Assembly: GCA_964520895.1 (NCBI GenBank)
Contig: CAZFOR010000022.1
Coordinates: 1 to 18,523, forward strand
Reading direction: 5' to 3'
DNA: 18,523 bases
Source: SIG350 sp964520895
GTDB taxonomy: Bacteria; Bacillota; Clostridia; TANB77; SIG350
A model generated the notes under the pieces. The model was not told where the DNA came from. It was given only the letters and a program-made list of their open reading frames with translations, and made no database searches. Positions 1 through 5,998 of this stretch are shown here, in pieces (positions within the stretch are counted from its first letter, which is position 1; each line of letters begins with the position of its first letter). The position numbers and the translations under genes were made by a program.

Positions 1-1
1 T

Positions 2-379
2 ACAAATCCAACACCAATTCATAATGAGATAACAGGTCAAGATGAAACACATACACAAGATTTTTACTACTACGCAGGAACAAGTAAAATAGCAAATACA
101 ACAGAAGGATATAAGATGTTATTTAGAAATAAAGCAAATAGCAGTTATTTATATTACTGGGTTGCGTCTCGCTGCGCCTATGTCACTTCTTACAATGCGT
201 ACTTCAGTGTGCGAGCTGTGCTCGGTGTCGGCGTGAGCGCTTACGATATGTTCGACACCGAGGGCTACGAGGGTGGCGACGCTTATGGTGTACGACCTGT
301 AGTAGTTCTAAAATCTAATGTCCAATTGAATACAGAAGGATTAGATGGAACATCAGCAAAACCATGGACTTTGAAATAG
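2..379 (+). CDS. 3' end of a surface protein with a DGR-type variable C-terminus (5' truncated by the window edge)
   Basis: The frame is open from the first bases, so this is the last 125 residues of a longer protein whose N-terminus lies outside the window. The visible part contains a YYW-V-ASR motif, a run rich in Tyr, Gly, Val and Ser, and then GVRPVVVL close to the end. This skeleton (YW.ASR ... F.VR ... G.E ... Y.VRPVV.L) resembles C-type-lectin-like or DUF6273-like folds that are targets of diversity-generating retroelements in gut Clostridia, often fused to prepilin-like N-termini; that comparison is from memory. Bases 161-300 are 57% GC and only 15% A, against about 32% GC in the next 60 bases, which suits adenine-directed mutagenesis. 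Internal ATGs such as 116 are not taken as the start because the frame and protein homology continue upstream. A strong terminator follows. The fold and the DGR link are inferred; the truncated frame is directly visible. Confidence 0.8.
   Translation, partial: TNPTPIHNEITGQDETHTQDFYYYAGTSKIANTTEGYKMLFRNKANSSYLYYWVASRCAYVTSYNAYFSVRAVLGVGVSAYDMFDTEGYEGGDAYGVRPVVVLKSNVQLNTEGLDGTSAKPWTLK
161..300 (+). other. Candidate DGR variable region (VR)
   Basis: This stretch has 80 G/C in 140 bases and 21 A in 140, a composition sharply unlike the rest of the gene and of the window. It lies near the 3' end of its gene and encodes the aromatic- and glycine-rich part between YW-V-ASR and GVRPVV. Known DGR variable regions sit at this place and lose adenines because reverse transcription of the template repeat mutates A positions. 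The template repeat and the reverse transcriptase are not in this window, so the exact borders are approximate. Confidence 0.65.
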
Positions 380-444
380 GATAGAATAGCGAAATGCTGC
401 GATAAGGCTTTTAGACCTTAGTACCCGATAGTTTTTTCATAAGT
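380..444 (+). other. Unexplained structured non-coding segment after the variable-region gene
   Basis: The segment between the stop codon and the terminator is less AT-rich than neighbouring spacers and has small hairpins: AGC/GCT around GAAAT near 388-398, and TAAGG (403-407) with CCTTA (416-420). It then reads ACCCGATAG followed by a T run. It does not code for an obvious peptide. In characterised DGRs an initiation-of-mutagenic-homing sequence and a hairpin sit just after the variable region, so this could be such an element, or a small RNA or 3' UTR structure. I do not recognise a known riboswitch. Confidence 0.35.
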
Positions 445-445
445 A

Positions 446-493
446 AAAAAATCACTAATTTTGAAATAAAAGTTTCAGAATTCGTGATTTTTT
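446..493. terminator. Bidirectional intrinsic terminator
   Basis: A 21-bp stem pairs 446-466 with 473-493 around a 6-nt loop, with one mismatch (456/483) and one G-T wobble. It has an A run on the left and a T run on the right, so it can end the plus-strand gene before it and the minus-strand mecA gene after it. Confidence 0.88.
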
Positions 494-499
494 ATTGTT

Positions 500-1114
500 C
501 TAAAAATATTTGCTTATTGTTTGTATTGCATTATCCTTAACTATAATTTGGCCATATTCATTTAGTTTGTTTTTAAACACATTTGAATTATATGCACTTT
601 CAGTATAGTCACAAATAATACTAGATACCTTTTTAGATAATTTTTCGTTTTCGTTTAAATTTGCAAAATTAATATAGTATTTATCTTCTAAGATATATAA
701 TGTATTAATATATTTTTCGGGTAATCTATTTAATCTTTTACAAAACTGTGTAAAATCATCAAAAGTTGAAAAACAGTATATAGTATCATAATTAGTAGAA
801 TGTATAGTTTTTCTTTTAATTTGTAATTCAGGTGGCCTACGTAAGAATGTATCACTTGAATTAATTGGACTACCAATTTTAGTAACAGTTAAAATAAAGT
901 TACCACCAGAATTGTACATTCCTTCAACTAATAATTGTGATTGTGTTAAATCAAAATCATATTGAATTTCTGCTTCATGTAATATATCCCAAAATAGTTC
1001 TTGAACTTCAATATTATTCTTATTCAAAAAATGTACATCTATATTTTTATCTATCAAATCTTGTTTTGATAAAATGATTTTTAGCTTATTTTCGTTAATC
1101 TTTTCAATTTTCAT
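500..1114 (-). CDS. mecA: MecA-family adaptor protein
   Basis: MecA proteins are adaptors that deliver substrates to the ClpC-ClpP protease; in Bacillus the best-known target is the competence regulator ComK. The 204-residue product has the two-domain MecA layout: an N-terminal substrate-binding domain (about 1-80, beginning MKIEKINENKLKI, with ELFWDILHEAE at 39-49), a linker, and a C-terminal ClpC-binding domain (about 109-204) with FDDF, LY.LEDKYYI and the ending EYGQIIVKDNAIQTISKYF. Length is slightly below the Bacillus protein (about 218). The start is the ATG at 1114 because GGAGGAGC lies 8 nt upstream; a longer frame would begin at 1177, inside the -35 box. It is a single-gene unit with its own consensus promoter, convergent with the variable-region gene. 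The partner Clp proteins and targets are not in the window. The family assignment is confident; the actual substrate is unknown. Confidence 0.85.
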   Translation of the reverse strand: MKIEKINENKLKIILSKQDLIDKNIDVHFLNKNNIEVQELFWDILHEAEIQYDFDLTQSQLLVEGMYNSGGNFILTVTKIGSPINSSDTFLRRPPELQIKRKTIHSTNYDTIYCFSTFDDFTQFCKRLNRLPEKYINTLYILEDKYYINFANLNENEKLSKKVSSIICDYTESAYNSNVFKNKLNEYGQIIVKDNAIQTISKYF

Positions 1115-1148
1115 TTTGCTTTGCTCCTCCCTATGTAAATTAATATAT

Positions 1149-1177
1149 ATTATAGACACATATATTAAAAATGTCAA
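1149..1177 (-). promoter_or_regulatory. Perfect sigma-A promoter for mecA
   Basis: On the minus strand TTGACA (1177-1172) is followed by a 17-bp spacer and TATAAT (1154-1149). Both hexamers match consensus exactly, giving a 5' leader of about 30 nt before the mecA ATG. Confidence 0.85.
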
Positions 1178-1283
1178 TTAAAATTGAATAAATATTTTTC
1201 TACCAGTAAAAATATAAGGTATATAAAATATTATATGTAATGATGTAAAATATTCTACTAATATGTTTTTGAAAAGTTAAAAG

Positions 1284-3494
1284 TTATTTTTTTATCCAAA
1301 TAGATGGATATATATTATATAAAATATCTGCATCATTTATATATATGTTTCCATATTCACCTATATATCTAACCATATTATAGTTATTTACATAAGGTGT
1401 CATAAATACCATATTCTCTTTTGTTGTAATTTTATTTTTAGTTATATATTTATCATATTCAAAAGAATTTAGTAAAAATACATAATCATTTGAAGTAGTT
1501 TGATAATATCTAGATGTATCACTATCTTGTAAATTAGGATAAGGACTCCAATAATATGGTAATACACCTTTATCTTTTTGTGTAGCATAATCTTGTGCTA
1601 ATAAAACTTTTGAACTATTTTGTATGATTTTAGATTTCTCTTCTTTTGTAAAAGAGTTATATAAATCTTCATTTAATAATTTTCTAATAGAAGAATTTAT
1701 CCAATAATTTGAATTATCTTCATCAAATTTACTTTCTAGTAAAGGCTCTTTTGTAATTAATAAATATGAATCTTGTGTCTCATCAATTACTTGCCATACA
1801 ATATTTTTATTATTATATGTACCAAAAGTTATTTCTTTAACATTATTTGTTTGTTTTGTGTTAGCAAATAATATACCTGAAATTATAACTGAAAGGAAAA
1901 CAGCTATACTAATAATTCTCTGAGTTTTATGTCTTTTAAGATAATTAATAAAATTAGGTATATATGTTATTATATAAATTACAATACATACTAACATCAG
2001 GTCATATATATTATTAAATAAAAACATATGTTTTTGAAGGTCAGCTTCACCATTACTCATAAAAGGTATGATTAAGGAAATTAACAAACTCAAAAACAAT
2101 GCTGTAAAGACAATGAGTTCAAGTATATGTGAACTATATAACATAGTTATTTTAAGTGGACTATTTATTGTGTATTTAAAAAATCTATAAAAAGCAATTA
2201 TTAACAAACTAACAACTAATAATGAAAATGCTATAAATATATAGATGTTTGTTATATTAATATCATTCCTAAAATTGCTCCATAATGAGTAATTAGTATT
2301 TTGACTCATTTTAATATCATTATCTTCATATAAATAATTACCTAAATACATAGGTTTAATAATTTTTGCGTTTTCTAAGGATATATTTACTTTTTCAAAA
2401 AAATGAGTAGGGTGTAATAAATAATATTTTAGTATTTTACTTTTAGAAATATTATCATATACATTTTCTTCAAACTTATTAGATGATATATCATATTTAT
2501 ATTCACTATTATATGCCGTTGTGTTTGAAAGTGATATATATCTTTGATTAATATCCAAATCAAATAAATCTTTATCTGGATTCTTAGATCCTTTTAAAAT
2601 TCCATAAAATACAGAATTATAGTTTGTAGCATTAATCATCCATTTAGGTGTATTTGAAAACCCTATAATTGAAAAAATAATTGATGCAATAGTTATTATT
2701 GTAAATACTACTTTATATGTATTTTTTGTACATAATAGGCATATTATACATCCAGTTATTGAATATATAATCCCTATTGGAACATTTGCTGATTTTGAAG
2801 TTCCAAATATATATGTGAAAAGGAAGAATATAAAAAACAGAAAATAGTTTAATGTAGATAATTTCCTTTCCTCTTTATAGCAATGTATTGTATAAAATAG
2901 TATTGCATTAATTAATATAAATGAACAATATTGCAGTGCTTCTCCATAAAATGAATTAAAATAGATTATATATCCTAAATCCAGAAACACTATACCAATT
3001 ATACCAAATATTAAAATATTTTTAATAATATTATCTGTCTCAAAAGATTTATATAGCAGTAGAAATGCAAATGCAAGTATTAATATATATATAATACTTA
3101 GTAGTGATATATTGTATATTTCTAAATCATTATCATTTATGTTATTTGAAATAAAATTTAAAACTTTTGATAAATTAACAAAACTAATTTGAGATGATGT
3201 ATATTCGTGAATACTATCAGTATTTTGTTTAAATAAGTTAAAAAATATTTCGGTATTAGTTTTACCTTCTAATTTCATTATATAAATGCTTTTAAAAAAA
3301 TAATTAGCACTTCCTGCTAGTTCTTCATTTTCTACTAATGAAATATTAGTTTGCTCAGTAAGTCTTGCAAAGTCACCATTATCTGATAAACCAGTAATAT
3401 GTGGTATATTTAAAATTACAAAACACATTATTATAACAAATATAAAAACGAATATAGTAATTATTCCTTTTATAATATCGTTAATATCGTTCAA
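1284..3494 (-). CDS. WsfD-like multi-spanning membrane glycan protein fused to DUF6273
   Basis: The roughly 736-residue product starts with a membrane helix and has many more up to about residue 545. Features in the first half recall the putative glycan hexose transferase family WsfD: GLSDNGDFAR just after the first helix, NSFYGEALQY, GSKNPDKDLFDL, HPTHFFEKV and NGEADLQKHMFLFN. Such proteins are thought to transfer sugars from lipid carriers outside the membrane during surface-glycan synthesis; the enzymatic role is inferred from family resemblance. From about residue 555 the protein switches to a soluble domain (ITFGTYNNKNIVWQVIDE ... YWINSSIRKLL ... YPSIWIKK) typical of DUF6273, which I expect to face outside. 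I prefer a TTG start at 3494 with GAGGTG 6 nt upstream; an in-frame GTG at 3503 is part of that ribosome binding site. It is divergent from the DUF4321 operon. No clear terminator is seen after the stop. The fusion is visible in sequence; the sugar and acceptor are unknown. Confidence 0.72.
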   Translation of the reverse strand: MNDINDIIKGIITIFVFIFVIIMCFVILNIPHITGLSDNGDFARLTEQTNISLVENEELAGSANYFFKSIYIMKLEGKTNTEIFFNLFKQNTDSIHEYTSSQISFVNLSKVLNFISNNINDNDLEIYNISLLSIIYILILAFAFLLLYKSFETDNIIKNILIFGIIGIVFLDLGYIIYFNSFYGEALQYCSFILINAILFYTIHCYKEERKLSTLNYFLFFIFFLFTYIFGTSKSANVPIGIIYSITGCIICLLCTKNTYKVVFTIITIASIIFSIIGFSNTPKWMINATNYNSVFYGILKGSKNPDKDLFDLDINQRYISLSNTTAYNSEYKYDISSNKFEENVYDNISKSKILKYYLLHPTHFFEKVNISLENAKIIKPMYLGNYLYEDNDIKMSQNTNYSLWSNFRNDINITNIYIFIAFSLLVVSLLIIAFYRFFKYTINSPLKITMLYSSHILELIVFTALFLSLLISLIIPFMSNGEADLQKHMFLFNNIYDLMLVCIVIYIITYIPNFINYLKRHKTQRIISIAVFLSVIISGILFANTKQTNNVKEITFGTYNNKNIVWQVIDETQDSYLLITKEPLLESKFDEDNSNYWINSSIRKLLNEDLYNSFTKEEKSKIIQNSSKVLLAQDYATQKDKGVLPYYWSPYPNLQDSDTSRYYQTTSNDYVFLLNSFEYDKYITKNKITTKENMVFMTPYVNNYNMVRYIGEYGNIYINDADILYNIYPSIWIKK

Positions 3495-3559
3495 AAATAT
3501 CACCTCTTTATTAATATAACTATATCTTAATATAAATTAAAAATAATTACAATAACATA

Positions 3560-3588
3560 TTGAAAAGTTAAAGGTTTTAATATATATT
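3560..3588 (+). promoter_or_regulatory. Promoter for the DUF4321-maf-kinase-Trk operon
   Basis: TTGAAA (3560-3565), a 17-bp spacer and TATATT (3583-3588) lie about 25 nt before the first ATG. The spacing is optimal and each hexamer matches five of six consensus positions. No riboswitch-like leader is visible, so potassium or c-di-AMP control at RNA level is not suggested here. Confidence 0.65.
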
Positions 3589-3614
3589 TATTACAAGAAA
3601 AAGAGGTGCAAATT

Positions 3615-3875
3615 ATGAGTATAAATAGAAATTTTTGGTTGCTTTTAATATTTGTTTTATCAGGTATAGTAGTTGGTGGATTATTAGGTGAATTAGCAAA
3701 AGGTGTGGACTTCTTATGGTTCCTATCATATGGACAAGATTTTGGAACACCAGAGCCATTTTCACTAGATATTGGGTTAATTAAATTAACATTTGGAATA
3801 GTAATACGAATAAATATAGCTAGTATAATAGGGTTGTTATTAGCTGTTTTTGTGTATAGGAAAATAGCAAAATGA
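3615..3875 (+). CDS. DUF4321 family small membrane protein
   Basis: The 86-residue product has two membrane helices (about 6-25 and 60-81) separated by a short segment with KGVDFLWFLSYGQDFG, the pattern of the DUF4321 family found in Clostridia just upstream of maf. Function is unknown. The start is ATG 3615 with GAGGTG 6 nt upstream; an in-frame GTG at 3606 belongs to the ribosome binding site. The stop overlaps the maf start in an ATGA arrangement (3872-3875), indicating translational coupling. It is the first gene of the long plus-strand operon. Confidence 0.8.
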   Translation: MSINRNFWLLLIFVLSGIVVGGLLGELAKGVDFLWFLSYGQDFGTPEPFSLDIGLIKLTFGIVIRINIASIIGLLLAVFVYRKIAK

Positions 3876-4447
3876 AAATAATATTAGCATCAGCATCACC
3901 TAGAAGAAAAGAGTTATTAAGCCAAATTAACATTCCATTTGAGGTTATTGTTTCAAATGTTGAAGAAAAGATAGAACTTGGCAAAACTATTTATGAAAAA
4001 ATAGAGCAACTAGCATATATTAAGGCACAAGATGTATATGAAAATACAACTGATGATAGGATAATAATTGGAGCAGATACAGTTGTGTATTTTAATAATC
4101 AAATATTAGGCAAACCAAAAGATGAAAAAGATGCTTTTGATATGTTGAATAATTTGCAAGGAAATACATGTGAGGTTATCTCAGGAGTTTGTGTTATTAT
4201 GCAAAAAAATGATAAAAAAGAAATATATAAAACACATGATAAATGTATAGTTAAAATACAGCAAATGTCAGAAGATGAAATACATCAATATATAAAAACA
4301 GGTGAGCCATTAGATAAAGCAGGAGCTTTTGCAATACAAGGAATAGGGGCAAAATATATAGAGAGCATACAAGGTGATTATTATAGTGTTGTTGGTTTAC
4401 CAATTAATAAATTATACAATATATTAAAGAAATGTCAGGAGGAATAA
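3872..4447 (+). CDS. maf: Maf nucleotide pyrophosphatase (dTTP/UTP type)
   Basis: Maf proteins hydrolyse non-canonical or modified nucleoside triphosphates to monophosphate and pyrophosphate, acting in the cytoplasm as house-cleaning enzymes. They were earlier described as septum formation inhibitors. The 191-residue product carries all the family signatures: SASPRR at 7-12, KA at 51-52, GADTVV at 67-72 (Asp69 the likely catalytic base), GKP....DAF.ML at 80-92, GNTCEVISGV at 97-106 and EPLDKAGAFAIQG at 145-157. Arg12, Lys51 and Gln156 match positions that distinguish the dTTP/UTP-specific YhdE type from the YceF type, so that specificity is likely though not certain. The usual His of the G.TH.V motif is Cys here. 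It overlaps DUF4321 by 4 nt and ends 2 nt before the kinase ATG. Confidence 0.93.
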   Translation: MKIILASASPRRKELLSQINIPFEVIVSNVEEKIELGKTIYEKIEQLAYIKAQDVYENTTDDRIIIGADTVVYFNNQILGKPKDEKDAFDMLNNLQGNTCEVISGVCVIMQKNDKKEIYKTHDKCIVKIQQMSEDEIHQYIKTGEPLDKAGAFAIQGIGAKYIESIQGDYYSVVGLPINKLYNILKKCQEE

Positions 4448-4449
4448 AT

Positions 4450-5031
4450 ATGAAAGAAGCAATAATAATAGTTGAGGGAGCACAAGGGGTAGGTAAAACA
4501 ACTACAACAGATTATTTAAGAAACAAAATACCATATACTAATTTATACAGATTAAGTGGAAATAGAGATAATTCACCAGAAGGATATAACAAAGCAAAAA
4601 ACATGTATGATAATTTATTAAATTATATGAAAACATTAGAAAACAATAATATAAATATGGTATTTGATAGAACATTCTTTACAGAAGAAGTTTATTCAAG
4701 ACTAGGATATAAAGAATATTTATTTACACCAGTATATAAAGAATTAGTAGAAAGATTAAATAGTTTAGATTTTGATATATATTTTATTGCACTATATTTA
4801 GAAGATACAAGCTTGTTTGAAAAAAGACTAAAAAGAGAAGGTAAAACAGATGTGAAATTTGTTGAGTTTAATGCTCAAAATAGTATTAATCAACAAAATG
4901 CGTATTTACAGTTGGCAGATGAAATTGAAAAAGAATGTAAAAACATAAAAGTATTAAGATTAAAAAATGATATGCCTAATATGGCAACAGATAAATTTGA
5001 CGAAATATTCAAAGAGATAATGAAAAAATAG
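4450..5031 (+). CDS. Thymidylate-kinase-like P-loop kinase
   Basis: The 193-residue product has a Walker A loop, GAQGVGKTT, at 10-18, a DRT motif (Asp73-Arg74) like the DR[SY/T] motif of dTMP and deoxynucleoside kinases, and a basic helix with R126, K128 and R129 where the lid arginines would be. It probably phosphorylates a (deoxy)nucleotide or nucleoside, but the substrate cannot be read from the sequence and it is unlike the canonical Tmk in its middle part. The start is ATG 4450 because AGGAGG lies 7 nt upstream; an in-frame ATG at 4432 lies inside maf and precedes that ribosome binding site. Its place directly after maf, a nucleotide-cleaning enzyme, fits nucleotide metabolism. It is followed after 10 nt by the first trkA gene. 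Confidence 0.75.
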   Translation: MKEAIIIVEGAQGVGKTTTTDYLRNKIPYTNLYRLSGNRDNSPEGYNKAKNMYDNLLNYMKTLENNNINMVFDRTFFTEEVYSRLGYKEYLFTPVYKELVERLNSLDFDIYFIALYLEDTSLFEKRLKREGKTDVKFVEFNAQNSINQQNAYLQLADEIEKECKNIKVLRLKNDMPNMATDKFDEIFKEIMKK

Positions 5032-5041
5032 GAGAGATTAG

Positions 5042-5434
5042 ATGTATATAGTAATTATTGGATGTGGTAAAACAGGAAGTAAATTAGCAAGAAAGTTGTC
5101 AAGTCAGAACAATGATGTTGTTGTAATTGATAATGATAAAGAAAGACTTAGTAATTTAAATGATAGTTTTGATGGGAAGATATTACAAGGAATAGAATTT
5201 GATAAAACAATTTTAGAAAAAGCTAATATTAAAGATGCAGATTGTGTTATTGTAACAGATGATAATGATAATACTAATATTATGGTTGCACAGGTTGTAT
5301 ATAACATATATAATGTTAAAAATATAGTATTGAAATTGCAAAATTCATCAATGGCTAAATTATATAAAGATGGACCTTTTAAGGTTATTTGTCCAACTAA
5401 TATAATTTGTGATGAAATACTTAAAATGATATAG
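5042..5434 (+). CDS. trkA: TrkA-type potassium uptake regulatory subunit (RCK_N only), first copy
   Basis: TrkA/KtrA proteins form cytoplasmic rings that bind nucleotides and gate the TrkH/KtrB potassium pore. The 130-residue product has the Rossmann motif GCGKTG at 7-12 and an acidic residue (Asp30, in VVVIDND) at the end of the second strand, which normally contacts the ribose of NAD or adenine nucleotides. It ends right after the RCK_N fold; there is no RCK_C (TrkA_C) domain, the module where c-di-AMP binds in KtrA. The ribosome binding site AGGAGAG overlaps the stop of the kinase gene. A second RCK_N gene follows within 20 nt, so a two-subunit ring is likely. The family is clear; the partner arrangement is inferred. 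Confidence 0.88.
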   Translation: MYIVIIGCGKTGSKLARKLSSQNNDVVVIDNDKERLSNLNDSFDGKILQGIEFDKTILEKANIKDADCVIVTDDNDNTNIMVAQVVYNIYNVKNIVLKLQNSSMAKLYKDGPFKVICPTNIICDEILKMI

Positions 5435-5450
5435 ATATAAGGAGAGAAAC

Positions 5451-5885
5451 ATGAATATAACAATAATGGGTGGAGGAAAATTAGGAATAGATATTGCTAA
5501 GAAAATGAGTAAAATTGAAAAAGTTGGTATAACATTAATAGAAAAAGACCATGAAAAATGTGTAGAAATAGCAGATGAAATAAATGCGACAGTTATAAAT
5601 GGAGATGTATCAAACCCTAACTTTTTATCAAGTGCAGGGATAGAAGATACAGATATATTTATTATTGCTACTGGTATTGATGAAATAAATTTTGTTTGTG
5701 CAGATATTATCACTAAACTATTTAATTATGAAAAAATAATTGCAAGAGTTAATAACCCTAAAAATAGAGAAATTTTTGAGAAAATAGGGGTAGCATTTAT
5801 AGCATCTTCAACAGAAATAATGAGTGACTATATTGTGGGTGATATTGAAAGGTTATTTATTGAAAGAAGTGAAACAAATGAGTAA
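5451..5885 (+). CDS. trkA: TrkA-type potassium uptake regulatory subunit (RCK_N only), second copy
   Basis: The 144-residue product is a second RCK_N protein, with GGGKLG at 7-12 and Glu31 (TLIEKD) ending the second strand where the first copy has Asp30. VINGDVSNP and ADIITKLF match the usual RCK_N pattern. As in its neighbour no RCK_C domain is present. AAGGAGAG lies 7 nt before the start. The two copies are clearly diverged rather than a recent duplication, which suggests different roles in a mixed ring. The last bases overlap the start of a 39-codon frame, and the TrkH pore gene lies just beyond. Confidence 0.88.
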   Translation: MNITIMGGGKLGIDIAKKMSKIEKVGITLIEKDHEKCVEIADEINATVINGDVSNPNFLSSAGIEDTDIFIIATGIDEINFVCADIITKLFNYEKIIARVNNPKNREIFEKIGVAFIASSTEIMSDYIVGDIERLFIERSETNE

Positions 5886-5997
5886 AAAAATATCAAGTTT
5901 TTTTAACTATATTATAGGAATAATCGTGGAATTTTCAGTAATATTAATATTTCTATTAATATGTTCATTAGCTTGTTTCTTTTTAGGAGGATTATAA
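5878..5997 (+). CDS. 39-residue single-helix membrane peptide between trkA and trkH
   Basis: An ATG-started frame of 39 codons overlaps the trkA stop by 8 nt and ends one base before the trkH ATG. The product is MSKKISSFFNYIIGIIVEF, then a strongly hydrophobic stretch to CFFLGGL. It has a basic N-terminus and one membrane helix (about 11-36). Its last codons contain the AGGAGG that serves trkH, so translating it could control trkH initiation. Its own ribosome binding site is weak, which argues for coupling to trkA. It resembles in size and place the small KdpF subunit of a different potassium system, but no homology is claimed. It could also be an accidental frame in an AT-rich spacer. Confidence 0.5.
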   Translation: MSKKISSFFNYIIGIIVEFSVILIFLLICSLACFFLGGL

Positions 5998-5998
5998 T

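Noticed and set aside
1115..1177. A 21-residue N-terminal extension of MecA from an ATG at 1177
   Set aside because: That ATG is part of the perfect -35 box and lies upstream of the transcription start; family alignment begins at the ATG at 1114.
3504..3614. A c-di-AMP or potassium riboswitch before the Trk operon
   Set aside because: The 5' leader between the promoter and the first ATG is only about 20 nt, too short for a riboswitch.
5104..5713. Minus-strand open frames opposite the two trkA genes
   Set aside because: They are low-complexity Ser/Ile/Leu-rich shadows of strong RCK_N genes, without ribosome sites or family motifs.
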